Origin: a virus
DNA length: 64,000 bases
IMG/VR virus record: IMGVR_UViG_3300036770_002122
Coordinates: 1-64,000 of that record
Reading direction: 5' to 3' (one strand)
Shown here: positions 1 through 9,506 of the stretch, in pieces
How positions within the stretch are numbered: position 1 is the stretch's first letter
Layout of the letters: every line of letters starts with the position of its first letter
The notes under the pieces: model-generated
Told to the model about the DNA's origin: nothing
The model's database searches: none
The model's input: only the letters and a program-made list of their open reading frames with translations
Position numbers and translations under genes: made by a program

Positions 1-101
1 ACTAATATCACAAGTCCAATAAAGCCTTTCAAGGGATTTAAATAAAAAATATTGATAGTCTTTCTCCTGTATAAGTATTGTTACTATTCACAGGAAATTA
101 T

Positions 102-809
102 ATGAAGGACTTAATCGATATCAATCAAACACTTGATCTTGTAAAACTTAAACTTTATAACGAATGGCTGTATACTGCTCATATCTATGATGAGGGTAAT
201 AGCAACATGCATCAGGGTCTGACTACAAAAGTAGTTGAGAAGTACATCGACCCACTTAATATACCCAAAGACGCTAAGATACTAGATATAGGTTGCGGTC
301 CTGGTTATTTCCTAGACGAGATGCGAAATCGCGGATACACTGATTTGACCGGTATCACACTAAGTCCCGGTGATATCAAAATATGCCAAGATAAAGGGCA
401 TACGATCAAGAAGTATGATATCAGTTTCCTTCCGCAAAAAGACGGGTATTATGACGAAAGTGTAGACTTCATCTTTTTGCGCCAGGCGCTTGAACATAGC
501 CCATATCCTATCTTTAGTTTGATGGAATATAATCGCATATTAAAGCAAGGATCACGGATCTATATCGAAGTACCTGCTCCAGATTGCGACAGAAAGCATG
601 AGTTCAATCCTAATCACTATAGCATATTAGGAGAAACTCAACTTATCGCATTATTACAAAGATGCGGATTTAAACTTGAAGTCTTCCAAGCAGTAGAGTT
701 CGGTATTGGCATACCCAATGTCACAAATGAAGACGGAACTTTAAAAGAATTTAAGGAAAAATACTTCTGCGCAGTAGCGGTTAAAGATCGTCCGTTAGAC
801 ATCAAATAA
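102..809 (+). CDS. Class I SAM-dependent methyltransferase
   Basis: A 235-residue protein with the glycine-rich SAM-binding motif I (DIGCGPG, residues 62-68) early in a Rossmann-type fold, followed by a FLRQALEHS segment typical of Methyltransf_11/23 proteins. The substrate cannot be read from the sequence; phage enzymes of this type act on small molecules, sugars, proteins or DNA. ATG 102 is chosen because AGGAAA (92-97) lies at Shine-Dalgarno distance. A longer reading from TTG 78 has no ribosome site. The gene stands alone ahead of the late promoter at 823. Fold confident, substrate unknown. Confidence 0.8.
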   Translation: MKDLIDINQTLDLVKLKLYNEWLYTAHIYDEGNSNMHQGLTTKVVEKYIDPLNIPKDAKILDIGCGPGYFLDEMRNRGYTDLTGITLSPGDIKICQDKGHTIKKYDISFLPQKDGYYDESVDFIFLRQALEHSPYPIFSLMEYNRILKQGSRIYIEVPAPDCDRKHEFNPNHYSILGETQLIALLQRCGFKLEVFQAVEFGIGIPNVTNEDGTLKEFKEKYFCAVAVKDRPLDIK

Positions 810-822
810 CCAGCCCAAAAAC

Positions 823-830
823 GATAAATA
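823..830 (+). promoter_or_regulatory. T4-type late promoter
   Basis: GATAAATA 34 nt upstream of the virion gene at 864. It matches the T4 late -10 consensus TATAAATA at seven of eight positions. Its right end overlaps the left arm of the hairpin at 826-861. Confidence 0.75.
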
Positions 831-861
831 CTCTCATAGATTGATTTTTATGAGAGTATTT
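826..861 (+). promoter_or_regulatory. Hairpin overlapping late promoter and abutting start codon
   Basis: A perfect 13-bp inverted repeat (arms 826-838 and 849-861, loop 839-848) ends 2 nt before ATG 864. The left arm overlaps the late promoter, so a late transcript starting near 836 would lose nearly the whole left arm. A read-through transcript would keep the hairpin and bury the weak GAG ribosome site. The T run after it could also make it a terminator for the upstream gene. Confidence 0.6.
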
Positions 862-863
862 TT

Positions 864-2375
864 ATGGCTTATCCGGAACCAGCAAATGTAAGTCCTTGGT
901 ATTTACGCAATATCACGCAGGCCCTCGCTCTAAATGAAACTACGGGTAATGTCTATGTACGCACTGACGCACAGATTGACATAAGCAATGCTAATATCAG
1001 CATAGGCAATGTTGGTATAGATAGTTTTGGTAATGTCGATATATCAGGAAACACTCTCCCTGTAACAGTAGAAGGTGGCATCATTACAGTTGACACTATC
1101 ACAGGTAATGTCAATGTCACACAGGGCACTGATCCATGGATCGTAGAGGGCAATGTATCAATCAGTGGTACTGCCAATGTCAGTTTAGGTGGCACTAACT
1201 TAGACGCATTTGGTAGATTGCGTGTCAGCGATCCATATACATTGTTTGATACAAGAGCCATGTATTATGACCATGAACAATTCGCAAGCAATCTAGTAGC
1301 AGGTGGTAATGTAGCGTATAACGCAAACTCAAGCACATTCCTCATGACTGTTGGAACTTCAGGTGATGCTGTATATCGTGAGACAACAAAGACATTTAGT
1401 TATCAGCCAGGCAAAAGTTTATTAGTATTGAACACATTCTGTGGTAACACACCAACAGCAGGATTGACACAGCGTGTTGGTTATTTCAATGATGAGAACG
1501 GTATATATTTTGAAGTCAATGGCATTACAAAGAACATGGTCATACGCTCAAGCAGCACTGGGTCATTGACTTATGAGACAGTTCCGCAAAGTAGTTGGAA
1601 CGGTGACAGATTGACTGGTTTAGGTGGTGCTAACAATCCATCAGGCATAGCATTGAATGTTGACAGAGATCAAATATTCTGGATGGACATTGAATGGTTA
1701 GGTGTTGGTAGCGTAAGAACAGGTTTCGTCATCAATGGTCAGTTCATTGTATGTCATACATTCCATCATGCTAATGAATCAGGCAATGTCAACACATACA
1801 TGGGCACCGCAAATCTACCTGTGCGTTATGAGTTGATCAGCACAGGCCCTGCAGGTAACCTTAGACAGATTTGTAGCACTGTGATATCAGAAGGTGGTTA
1901 TCAATTATCAGGACAAGCAAAGAGTGCAGGACATACATTTAGTCAAGCAGTAGATTTACCTAACGATGATAGTTATGTTCCTGTATTTTCAATAAGACTA
2001 AAAAGCACTATGCCAGATGCTATAGTGATACCAACAACATGGAGTTTGAGCGTCAGTTCAAACGATCTATATGCTTGGAAGATAATTCGCAGAGCGATAA
2101 CTTCAGGTGGTAGTTGGACTTCAGCAGGCGCAGATAGTCCTGTAGAATACAATATAGAACCAACAGCATTAGTAAGCGGTGATGTAGTTGATGAAGGATT
2201 TATTCGTGCATCAAATCAAAGTGTAAGCAGTCCATCTAATCAAGAGATTACATTTGAGAATCAACTAGTGCGTGATCCATTTACTAATACTATGTACGAG
2301 TTTGTTATCATGGCTGCTACTGATGGCACTAATCAAAATGCGTTGGCTGCTGTACAATGGCAACAGATAAGTTAA
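864..2375 (+). CDS. Virion structural protein, tail-fibre-like
   Basis: A 503-residue protein with an N-terminal region rich in short β-repeats (ISNANISIGNVGIDSFGNV type), then a DAFGRLRVSDPYTLFDT segment that recurs in structural proteins of marine T4-like phages. There are no enzyme motifs or membrane segments. The repeated N/G/V pattern suggests a trimeric β-rich fibre or decoration protein. It follows a late promoter, as expected for a virion gene. The exact place in the particle is not decided by the sequence. Confidence 0.65.
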   Translation: MAYPEPANVSPWYLRNITQALALNETTGNVYVRTDAQIDISNANISIGNVGIDSFGNVDISGNTLPVTVEGGIITVDTITGNVNVTQGTDPWIVEGNVSISGTANVSLGGTNLDAFGRLRVSDPYTLFDTRAMYYDHEQFASNLVAGGNVAYNANSSTFLMTVGTSGDAVYRETTKTFSYQPGKSLLVLNTFCGNTPTAGLTQRVGYFNDENGIYFEVNGITKNMVIRSSSTGSLTYETVPQSSWNGDRLTGLGGANNPSGIALNVDRDQIFWMDIEWLGVGSVRTGFVINGQFIVCHTFHHANESGNVNTYMGTANLPVRYELISTGPAGNLRQICSTVISEGGYQLSGQAKSAGHTFSQAVDLPNDDSYVPVFSIRLKSTMPDAIVIPTTWSLSVSSNDLYAWKIIRRAITSGGSWTSAGADSPVEYNIEPTALVSGDVVDEGFIRASNQSVSSPSNQEITFENQLVRDPFTNTMYEFVIMAATDGTNQNALAAVQWQQIS

Positions 2376-2385
2376 TGGAGTTTTT

Positions 2386-2889
2386 ATGAAGAAGATATAT
2401 TATATCTTACCCGTTGTTGGAATATTCTTTTTCCTAGGTTCTTGCGAGGGACATTATCGTTATCCTTGTCAAGACCCGGCAAATTGGGGTAAGTTAGAAT
2501 GTAATAATGATGTATGTAAGGCAGAGGGTACTTGCACAAGTGATGTACTGGCCCCTGCAGGTAGTAGAGAATATGGAACAAATCAGCAATCTAATATGGA
2601 AGATGAGTCGTCAAACAATTCTTTACAAGATGATGAAAATGAAATAAGTAATAGTGGATGTGCTGCTCCTCAAGAGTTTGAACAAGTTTCTTACAAGGGT
2701 AAGGGCGAAGAGGAACGCATATTCAATGTAAAGAATAAGATGGAGTTGCCAAAAGAAGAAGTTGTAATGGATCCAGAAGGTGATGAGTTTGAACAACCAG
2801 CCAGAACTCCGCCAAGCATGGAAGATGAACAACCATTGTCTATGAATACAGTTGTTGATACCGCAGCACATAACGCTGCCGTAAAGTAA
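2386..2889 (+). CDS. Phage lipoprotein of the lysis cassette
   Basis: A 167-residue protein with a lipoprotein signal: MKK, a hydrophobic stretch, then lipobox L17-G-S-C20. A cysteine-rich segment follows (YPCQDPANWGKLEC type, with more cysteines), a pattern known from lipoproteins of marine T4-like phages. The C-terminal half is acidic and low complexity. GGAG precedes ATG 2386. Its place directly before a small membrane protein and the endolysin suggests an outer-membrane role in lysis, perhaps spanin-like, but no spanin motif is visible. Confidence 0.6.
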   Translation: MKKIYYILPVVGIFFFLGSCEGHYRYPCQDPANWGKLECNNDVCKAEGTCTSDVLAPAGSREYGTNQQSNMEDESSNNSLQDDENEISNSGCAAPQEFEQVSYKGKGEEERIFNVKNKMELPKEEVVMDPEGDEFEQPARTPPSMEDEQPLSMNTVVDTAAHNAAVK

Positions 2890-2898
2890 GAGGTTTTT

Positions 2899-3213
2899 AT
2901 GTCACAGAGATATACAGAATCAGAATTGATGGTAAGAATGAAAGTCGCAATTGGTTTGGCATTAGCCTTTTGCCTAGTTGGCATTGTGTTTGTCATTCTA
3001 TATTCACTAATATTTGTCACTCAACCAATTGGCTATCAAAGTCCAAATGATGCTGAGTTCTTCAAGTTGATTACTCCTATCGCAACATTCTTGACAGGTA
3101 TATTGTCAGGTATCATGTTAGGTAAGAGCAGCGATCAACCAGAAAAGAAAGAAGAGCCAGGTTTAGAACCACACAAGGAACCATTGGAACTTGATGAGGA
3201 TGAAATAGCCTAA
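2899..3213 (+). CDS. Small two-helix membrane protein, candidate holin
   Basis: A 104-residue protein with two hydrophobic segments (about 16-40 and 57-75) and a charged, acidic C-terminal tail. Size, topology and position immediately before the endolysin (its TAA overlaps the endolysin ATG as TAATG) fit a holin or related lysis protein. AGAGG precedes the start. Holins share little sequence, so the assignment rests on topology and context. A second candidate is at 38355. Confidence 0.55.
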   Translation: MSQRYTESELMVRMKVAIGLALAFCLVGIVFVILYSLIFVTQPIGYQSPNDAEFFKLITPIATFLTGILSGIMLGKSSDQPEKKEEPGLEPHKEPLELDEDEIA

Positions 3214-4370
3214 TGAGTTTGAAAAGTTTACAGGCAAAGATTGGCGTAGCAGCCGATGGTGCTTGGGGACCAGGCACATTCAAAGCAGCGATGGCATATT
3301 ATAAACTGTCACCTGCTAGAGCAGCACATTTCTTTGCTCAAACAGCACATGAAACAGGTGGATACAAAGCATTCACTGAAAATCTAAACTATAATGCTGC
3401 TGGATTGATGGGAATATTCAAAAAGTATTTCCCAGATTTAGCAACAGCAAATCGTTATGCTAGACAGCCAGAAAAGATTGCTAACCGTGTATACGCAAGT
3501 CGCATGGGCAATGGTCCAGAAAGTAGTGGTGATGGATGGCGTTATCGTGGTCGTGGCGCATTACAATTGACTGGTAAAGATAACTACGCGGCATTCGCAA
3601 AGTATTGTAATCGTCCAGATGTGATGAGCAATCCAGACATTGTTGCTACAGAGTTAGCCTTTGAGTCAGCAATGTTTTTCTTTGAAAGAAATAAGTTATG
3701 GGCTATTTGCGATCAAGGTATTACAGACAGCGCAATATTATCATTGACTAAAAAGATCAATGGTGGCACACACGGTCTTGCTGATCGTAGCGAGAAAACA
3801 AAAAAATACTTTATGTGGACAGCGGGGGCAGCACCCGTAGTGGCAGTTTCAGCACCTCAAGCAACAGCACCAAGCGCACCTGCATTTGTAGTTACACCTG
3901 ACATGCAACTTAGCCCACATTTCAAACTTAGTGAGTTTACAAAAAGTGACACAGCAATTAGAAAACGTATCGACAACACACCAGGACCAGCACACGCAAA
4001 AAATCTCAAACTTGTCTGTGAGAAAATACTTGAGCCAGTTCGCAATCATTTTGGCAAGCCTGTTCGTATTAACAGTGGCTATCGCGGCCCCGCTCTTAAC
4101 GCTGCCGTCGGAGGAAGCAGCAAGTCTCAGCATTGCAATGGACAGGCCGTAGATTTTGAAATTGATGGATTGCCCAATCCTGAATTAGCAAAATGGGTGA
4201 GTGAGAATTGCGAGTTCGATCAGATCATACTAGAATTCTATGATCCAAAAGAAGGACCTAACAGTGGTTGGGTACATGCTAGTTACGCAGAAGGTGCTAA
4301 TCGTAAGCAGAAACTCACTGCTGTTACAGAGAAGGGTAAAACAGTTTACAAGCCTGGATTTGTAGTCTAA
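3213..4370 (+). CDS. Endolysin, GH19 glycosidase plus M15 peptidase
   Basis: A 385-residue two-domain cell-wall hydrolase. Residues 1-200 match the GH19 chitinase/lysozyme fold, with the HETGG motif (catalytic E47) and the ENLNY motif (E56). A short Ala/Pro linker leads to a C-terminal M15-type D-Ala-D-Ala carboxypeptidase domain with SGYR, SQHCNGQAVDFE (His and Asp ligands) and GWVHASY (third ligand). It should cut both the glycan and the peptide of peptidoglycan. Fusion of the two activities is seen in other aquatic phages. It is the last gene of the lysis cassette. Confidence 0.88.
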   Translation: MSLKSLQAKIGVAADGAWGPGTFKAAMAYYKLSPARAAHFFAQTAHETGGYKAFTENLNYNAAGLMGIFKKYFPDLATANRYARQPEKIANRVYASRMGNGPESSGDGWRYRGRGALQLTGKDNYAAFAKYCNRPDVMSNPDIVATELAFESAMFFFERNKLWAICDQGITDSAILSLTKKINGGTHGLADRSEKTKKYFMWTAGAAPVVAVSAPQATAPSAPAFVVTPDMQLSPHFKLSEFTKSDTAIRKRIDNTPGPAHAKNLKLVCEKILEPVRNHFGKPVRINSGYRGPALNAAVGGSSKSQHCNGQAVDFEIDGLPNPELAKWVSENCEFDQIILEFYDPKEGPNSGWVHASYAEGANRKQKLTAVTEKGKTVYKPGFVV

Positions 4371-4373
4371 ATA
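4366..4373 (+). promoter_or_regulatory. T4-type late promoter, leaderless arrangement
   Basis: TCTAAATA ends 5 nt before ATG 4379 of the large terminase, and no Shine-Dalgarno sequence is present. Transcription would start at or next to the start codon. Confidence 0.65.
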
Positions 4374-4378
4374 TTTGT

Positions 4379-5926
4379 ATGGCACAAGCCGATACATTAA
4401 TAAAAAGCCCCTACGTCAAAACAGTTTTCAAAACTCAAAAAGAGTTAGATGACTTTGTTAAGTGTTGTGATCCAAAAACAGGTTATCTATATTTTATGGA
4501 TAACTTCTTTTACATACAACATCCTACACGTGGTAGCATGTTGTATCATCCTTATGATTATCAAGAAAGACTTATTCACACATATCATAATTATCGCTAT
4601 TCAATAGCACTTATGCCTCGTCAGAGCGGCAAGTCAACAAGTGCTGCAGGATATCTATTGTGGTATGCTATGTTTGTGCCAGACAGTACGATTCTTATAG
4701 CAGCACACAAGTATACCGGTTCACAAGAAATCATGCAACGTATTCGTTACGCTTATGAAAACTGTCCTATGCATATCAAAGCAGGTGTGACTACTTATAA
4801 CAAAGGCAGTTTAGATTTTGAGAATGGTAGCCGTATCGTATCAGCCACGACAACTGAAAATACTGGTCGTGGTATGTCTATCTCGTTGTTATATCTTGAC
4901 GAATTCGCGTTCGTAAGACCATCAATCGCAGAGCAGTTTTGGACATCTATTACTCCAACATTGTCAACAGGTGGTAAGGCTATCATTACCTCAACCCCAA
5001 ACAGTGACGAAGATCAGTTCGCATTGATATGGAAGGGTGCTAATAAAACTGAAGATGAGTTTGGTAACAAGACAGATGTAGGTGTCAACGGATTCAAAGC
5101 ATATAGATCATATTGGAATGAACAGCCTGGACGTGATGAGAAGTGGGCTGAAGAAATGAAAAGTCAATTAGGACTTGATCGTTTCAATCGTGAAATTGGT
5201 TGCGAATTCATCATTGCCGATGAAACACTAATCAATCCTAATACTTTAATTCAACTAGAAGGGGTAGAACCTATCAATCGCATGGGGCAGGTGCGTTGGT
5301 ATAAGAAGCCTGAAAAGGGTAACATCTACGTAGTAGGTCTTGATCCAAGTCTTGGTACAGGAAGTGACCCTGCTGCCATACAGATTTTTGAAGCGAATAC
5401 AACTACCCAAGTCGGTGAGTGGAAACACAACAAGACCGAGATACCTCAGCAGATCAAGTTACTTAGCGAGATAAACAAATATATTGTAGAATGCACAGGT
5501 GAGCCTAACAACCTATATTATAGTTTAGAAAACAACAGTATTGGTGAAGCAGCACTAATATCACTAAATGAATTTGGAGAAAGTAATATTCCAGGAATAT
5601 TCTTTAGCGAGTACGGCAAAAAACGCAAGGGATTCAACACTAGCCATAAGGTCAAATTGACTGCTTGTGCTAAATTCAAGACCTTATTAGAAAGCAAAAA
5701 AATGAAATTACATAGTAGATCACTAATTAGCGAACTCAAGTCATTTGTTGCGTCCGGTGGTAGTTATGCGGCAAAAGTCGGAGATACTGATGATTTGGTT
5801 ATGGCTACATTATTAATTGTACGTATGCTACAGCAATTAACAGATTTCCATTATGATTTAGGAAATCAAATGCGTGACCATGACGAAATCATACAGCCAT
5901 TACCCTTCTTTGCTGTATTGAGTTAG
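4379..5926 (+). CDS. 17: Terminase large subunit gp17
   Basis: A 515-residue packaging motor. The N-terminal ATPase shows Walker A RQSGKST (81-87), Walker B LLYLDE (170-175, D174/E175) and the coupling motif TSTPN (204-208). The C-terminal RNase H-like nuclease shows VGLDPSLGTG (D322), then a SLENN acidic position and DTDDLVMA near the end. Length and motif order fit T4 gp17, which pumps DNA into the prohead and cuts the concatemer. It is about 48 kb from the small-subunit gene at 53719, whereas in T4 genes 16 and 17 are adjacent. Confidence 0.93.
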   Translation: MAQADTLIKSPYVKTVFKTQKELDDFVKCCDPKTGYLYFMDNFFYIQHPTRGSMLYHPYDYQERLIHTYHNYRYSIALMPRQSGKSTSAAGYLLWYAMFVPDSTILIAAHKYTGSQEIMQRIRYAYENCPMHIKAGVTTYNKGSLDFENGSRIVSATTTENTGRGMSISLLYLDEFAFVRPSIAEQFWTSITPTLSTGGKAIITSTPNSDEDQFALIWKGANKTEDEFGNKTDVGVNGFKAYRSYWNEQPGRDEKWAEEMKSQLGLDRFNREIGCEFIIADETLINPNTLIQLEGVEPINRMGQVRWYKKPEKGNIYVVGLDPSLGTGSDPAAIQIFEANTTTQVGEWKHNKTEIPQQIKLLSEINKYIVECTGEPNNLYYSLENNSIGEAALISLNEFGESNIPGIFFSEYGKKRKGFNTSHKVKLTACAKFKTLLESKKMKLHSRSLISELKSFVASGGSYAAKVGDTDDLVMATLLIVRMLQQLTDFHYDLGNQMRDHDEIIQPLPFFAVLS

Positions 5927-5935
5927 GTCTTTTGG

Positions 5936-5943
5936 ACTAAATA
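5936..5943 (+). promoter_or_regulatory. T4-type late promoter, leaderless arrangement
   Basis: ACTAAATA ends 5 nt before ATG 5949, with no Shine-Dalgarno sequence between. It has the same geometry as the element before the terminase gene. Confidence 0.65.
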
Positions 5944-5948
5944 TTACT

Positions 5949-8639
5949 ATGGCCGTAAGTTTAGAAAGTTTAAAATCAGCCCTCTATGACATGCTTGAAA
6001 GCAGGGGTTATGATCCTAAAGGATTGGATAGTACAGGTAAAGAAACTCCTAACCCTGAGGACAGTGATGTGATACGTTTTGAATTAAAAGATCAAAACGG
6101 TATATCAGCGGGTCAAGGTTGGTTAGGTATAGAACTAAAGAAGAATCGTGCAGAAGATAAAAAGAACATTGTGCTTTGGATAGATCCTGCATTGATGAAA
6201 AGCCCAGAATTTGAGACATTTTTCAATCTATTACGTGGTTGGAAGCGCGATAAGAACGCAGGTTTTGAATTAAAGACAAACAAAGGCCAATTAGTACACG
6301 ATATGAAAAAGAGGACGATTATGAAAGAGAAAGAACAACTAGAAGAGGGTTATTATCCTCTAGGTAAAAAATCAAGTTATAGTGATAATGTTCCTACTGT
6401 GAAAATTATCCTTCAGCATACTCGTCAACTTGAAGAAGGTGAACAACGCTTTCGTAATGTCGCACGAATTTTTGTAGAAAATGCTAATGGTGAAAGATTC
6501 TTATTGCCAACCAATCGTCCTGGTTTAGCAAGAGTTTTCGCTAGACATATCGCAGAAGGCGGTACACCATACGATGATAAAGCAAAACACATTACTACAT
6601 TAGTAGAAGAATATCAAAAAATGGCAGGATTTGTTCGTGCCACAAAGAATGGTCAGTTTAACGAATCAGCACAACGTTTAGTCAATGAAGGTGTTAATCA
6701 TTATAATAACTTACGTGAAACTTTAAGTAGAATGACCACGCATAAAGGCTATGTCAAGTATTTTGAAAGTTATACACCTGTATTAAACGAAGAGTCAGAT
6801 GAAAATTCATTAAACGAATTATTCGTAAGAGAAACACTAGACCCACGTATTGAAAGTGTATTACCAATATTAAGTCGTTTATCAAAGAACTTAAACGAAA
6901 TGAATGAAGTTAAAGAATTAGACGAATGGGCACAAAGTTTAATTGAAGGTGGCGACGGCGGCGAAGCAAGTGAAGAAACAGATGGTGATACTGCAGGCAA
7001 CGCAGGCGAAGGTGGCGCAGAAGATGTTAGCGTTAATGAAGAGGATGTCGGCTTAAAAAAAATGGCAGACAGTAATGAAGTAGCCGAAGTTATTTTTCAA
7101 AGTTTAAAAGGTGAAACTGGTTTAAACAGTAATGACATCTATAGCATTATAGATGAATATGAAAGTTTAATGGCTGATGAAGGCTATGAAGTAAACAATG
7201 ATGATGTTGCACAGATATTATTAGATAAACTAGATATCAGTGACGATTTAACTGAAGCACCAGGCGCAGAAACACTAAAACATAATCAAAACACAGTTAA
7301 GTCAAATCTTGATGCATTTGATTTAGATGAAGATTTTCGCTATTATTATCCTGGAGCAACAAAAGCCTCAATAAAGAAAAAAGCAAAAGGATTACATCAT
7401 GGCATTAAAGAAGCTGGTAGCGGAGATGCACCAATAGAAAAAATGTCAGATGCAGATTTGGCAGATTATTTAGGTGTCAGTGTTAAGTTCGTATCACAAA
7501 ATCGCAAGAAAGCAGAACAAGCAGCTAGAGATAAGACAGATGATAATATAGATGAATCTAGCTTGCCTGGCTTGCAAACACTACCATATAAAATAAAACC
7601 AAATGATGGAACACCAAAAATTAAAACTCTCCCACATGAGATAAAACCAAGTGATGGTACACCAAAAATTAAAAAATTACCATATGAAGTTCCTGCAGGT
7701 GAGTATAAAAAAATCAAGGAACAAGATGAAGGTTACAGAGAAATAAGTAATTTAAATGATTTTAAAACTGGAACAGTCGGTTCAGTTGTTCAATATAAAG
7801 ATGGAAAATTTGGATTTAAGTATGGTAATAAATTAAGTCCACAAAAATTTACCAGTAGACGAGATGCAGACAACGCACTGTACGCACATCACAAGCAGGG
7901 TGTGGCGGAAGATATTGACAATTTAAATACTGCCCAACAAAGCGCACAAATGCAAAAGCAAGGCGGCGACATGAAAGTGTCTAGACAAGAGTTTGATACT
8001 ATGATGCAAAATAATCCAAACGCTGCTGGATTAGCAAAAGATAAAGGTATGCAAAGTGATTTAAAATATGCTACAGATAAAGAAGGCAATATAGATCAAA
8101 CAAAACTATTAGCAAGAGGTATTGATAGAATGATGCCTGCTATGGGCGGCGCAGTAAGAGACCTTAATAAAGTTTATTACAGAGACATGCCAGGCAAACT
8201 TCAAGCAGATCAAAAACGTAATCCAGAAGAATTTAAAAAGCAGTATGATGCACTGGACCCAGAATCAAAGGCTGAAGTTGATAGACAACTAGCGATAACA
8301 CCTGCACAAGCCAAAGCAAATTATCAAGCACAACAAGGTGCAGCAGATAAACAAATGACGGATATGGGTTATACAAAATATGGTTATAACTTACAATCAC
8401 GTCCAGTTGTTAATCGTGTAAAAAATGCAGGCGCTTGGGTAAAAGATAAATTTAACGAAGAAGATGAAGAAGTATCAGAAGATTTAGATGCAAATCAAAA
8501 ACGTGCAGGACAATTAGGCCCAACTGAAAAAGTAGGACCAAAAGGCGCAGTAGGAAAATTAGTAGGTGCAAGTGAAAGTATAAATTATGATGAAGATAAA
8601 CTTTTACTTGATCGTATTACAAGATTAGCAGGTAAATAA
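5949..8639 (+). CDS. Large virion-associated protein of unknown function
   Basis: An 896-residue, lysine- and glutamate-rich protein with no enzyme motif I recognise. Residues 1-120 look globular. The middle has acidic low-complexity stretches (about 335-370) and three copies of a 16-residue repeat (LPYxIKPxDGTPKIK). The C-terminus ends in DRITRLAGK, which resembles LAG-containing segments in the giant protein at 54871. Scattered L/V-N-E sites resemble gp21-type maturation sites. The upstream late promoter supports a virion or capsid-internal role, but this is inference. Confidence 0.55.
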   Translation: MAVSLESLKSALYDMLESRGYDPKGLDSTGKETPNPEDSDVIRFELKDQNGISAGQGWLGIELKKNRAEDKKNIVLWIDPALMKSPEFETFFNLLRGWKRDKNAGFELKTNKGQLVHDMKKRTIMKEKEQLEEGYYPLGKKSSYSDNVPTVKIILQHTRQLEEGEQRFRNVARIFVENANGERFLLPTNRPGLARVFARHIAEGGTPYDDKAKHITTLVEEYQKMAGFVRATKNGQFNESAQRLVNEGVNHYNNLRETLSRMTTHKGYVKYFESYTPVLNEESDENSLNELFVRETLDPRIESVLPILSRLSKNLNEMNEVKELDEWAQSLIEGGDGGEASEETDGDTAGNAGEGGAEDVSVNEEDVGLKKMADSNEVAEVIFQSLKGETGLNSNDIYSIIDEYESLMADEGYEVNNDDVAQILLDKLDISDDLTEAPGAETLKHNQNTVKSNLDAFDLDEDFRYYYPGATKASIKKKAKGLHHGIKEAGSGDAPIEKMSDADLADYLGVSVKFVSQNRKKAEQAARDKTDDNIDESSLPGLQTLPYKIKPNDGTPKIKTLPHEIKPSDGTPKIKKLPYEVPAGEYKKIKEQDEGYREISNLNDFKTGTVGSVVQYKDGKFGFKYGNKLSPQKFTSRRDADNALYAHHKQGVAEDIDNLNTAQQSAQMQKQGGDMKVSRQEFDTMMQNNPNAAGLAKDKGMQSDLKYATDKEGNIDQTKLLARGIDRMMPAMGGAVRDLNKVYYRDMPGKLQADQKRNPEEFKKQYDALDPESKAEVDRQLAITPAQAKANYQAQQGAADKQMTDMGYTKYGYNLQSRPVVNRVKNAGAWVKDKFNEEDEEVSEDLDANQKRAGQLGPTEKVGPKGAVGKLVGASESINYDEDKLLLDRITRLAGK
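7581..7700 (+). repeat. In-frame 48-bp repeats
   Basis: Two full 48-bp units (7581-7628 and 7629-7676) and a partial third encode LPYKIKPNDGTPKIKT, LPHEIKPSDGTPKIKK and LPYEV. They lie inside the 896-residue protein and keep the frame. Confidence 0.8.
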
Positions 8640-8640
8640 C

Positions 8641-9486
8641 ATGCCAACATTTGGATCAGGACTTACAATAGGCGCGGGAATTACATTTACTGCTCCGCCA
8701 CAATACTTATTATCAATAACACCATCTGGACAAAGTTCCTACACTTGGGACATGCAGCAAGATGGCCCTCTAACTCTATCTACCGCAAATACATATGATA
8801 TTGTTCCTGGTTCAAATATTACGATGACTACTAAAATGTGGGGAGCAGGTGGAAACGATGATAATGCAGGTGCCGGTGGTGCATCTGTAGGAACTATTAG
8901 TTTTGTAGCAGGCATAACCTACAAATTTGTAGTGGGATCGAAAATTTTGGGAGCAGCCAGCAGTTCACCATCAAAGGCAGCCTCAGGTCAATATAGTGGT
9001 ATCTTTACTACAAGTATACTACAAGCAAATGCAATTATAATGGCAGGCGGTGGAGGTGGTGTTGGATATTCTGTCGGTTGGGCAGATAGTGCAGGTGGTG
9101 CAGGCGGTGGACTCACAGGCGGTGGCGGTGCCGGAGGCGGTGCCGGAGGTGGTGGTGGTACACAATCAGCCGGCGGTGCTAGAGGAGCTTTTGTTGATTT
9201 TAATTGCTACGGTAACACAGGTCAGGCATTACTTGGCGGTAACCCATTTTTTTGCGGCGATTGGGGTGGTGCTGGTGGCGGTGGCTATTGGGGTGGTGGT
9301 AGCGCAGCAGGCGTTAACAATTATCCAGGCGGTGGCGGCGGCGGATCAGGATACATTCATCCTTCACTAGTAAGCAACGGAACATTGTATGGTGGAAGCG
9401 GCACAACTCCGGGCTTAGTTGCAGATCCTCTTAGAGGAAATTCAGGAAGTCCTCTGTACGACGGAAAAATTTATTTGACTCTATAA
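8641..9486 (+). CDS. Glycine-rich adhesin-like protein, type A copy 1
   Basis: A 281-residue protein with a β-rich N-terminal part (about 1-125, containing YTWDMQQDGPLTL) and a C-terminal part dominated by glycine runs separated by single aromatic or Asn/Ser residues (GGGYWGGGS, GGGGGGSGYIH). Such runs pack as polyglycine-II bundles in the receptor-binding tips of some T-even phages. Closely related in layout to the gene at 10839, which shares WDxQxDGPLxL and the GSGY ending. The start follows the upstream stop by 1 nt. Probably a fibre tip or decoration protein. Confidence 0.6.
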   Translation: MPTFGSGLTIGAGITFTAPPQYLLSITPSGQSSYTWDMQQDGPLTLSTANTYDIVPGSNITMTTKMWGAGGNDDNAGAGGASVGTISFVAGITYKFVVGSKILGAASSSPSKAASGQYSGIFTTSILQANAIIMAGGGGGVGYSVGWADSAGGAGGGLTGGGGAGGGAGGGGGTQSAGGARGAFVDFNCYGNTGQALLGGNPFFCGDWGGAGGGGYWGGGSAAGVNNYPGGGGGGSGYIHPSLVSNGTLYGGSGTTPGLVADPLRGNSGSPLYDGKIYLTL

Positions 9487-9506
9487 CATTTTAAAGGAAT
9501 ATTATC

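Noticed and set aside
52-81. TTGATA and TATTGT as a promoter for the methyltransferase
   Set aside because: Spacing of 18 and a poor -10 box; not convincing in AT-rich DNA.
78-101. TTG start for the methyltransferase
   Set aside because: ATG 102 has AGGAAA at the right distance.
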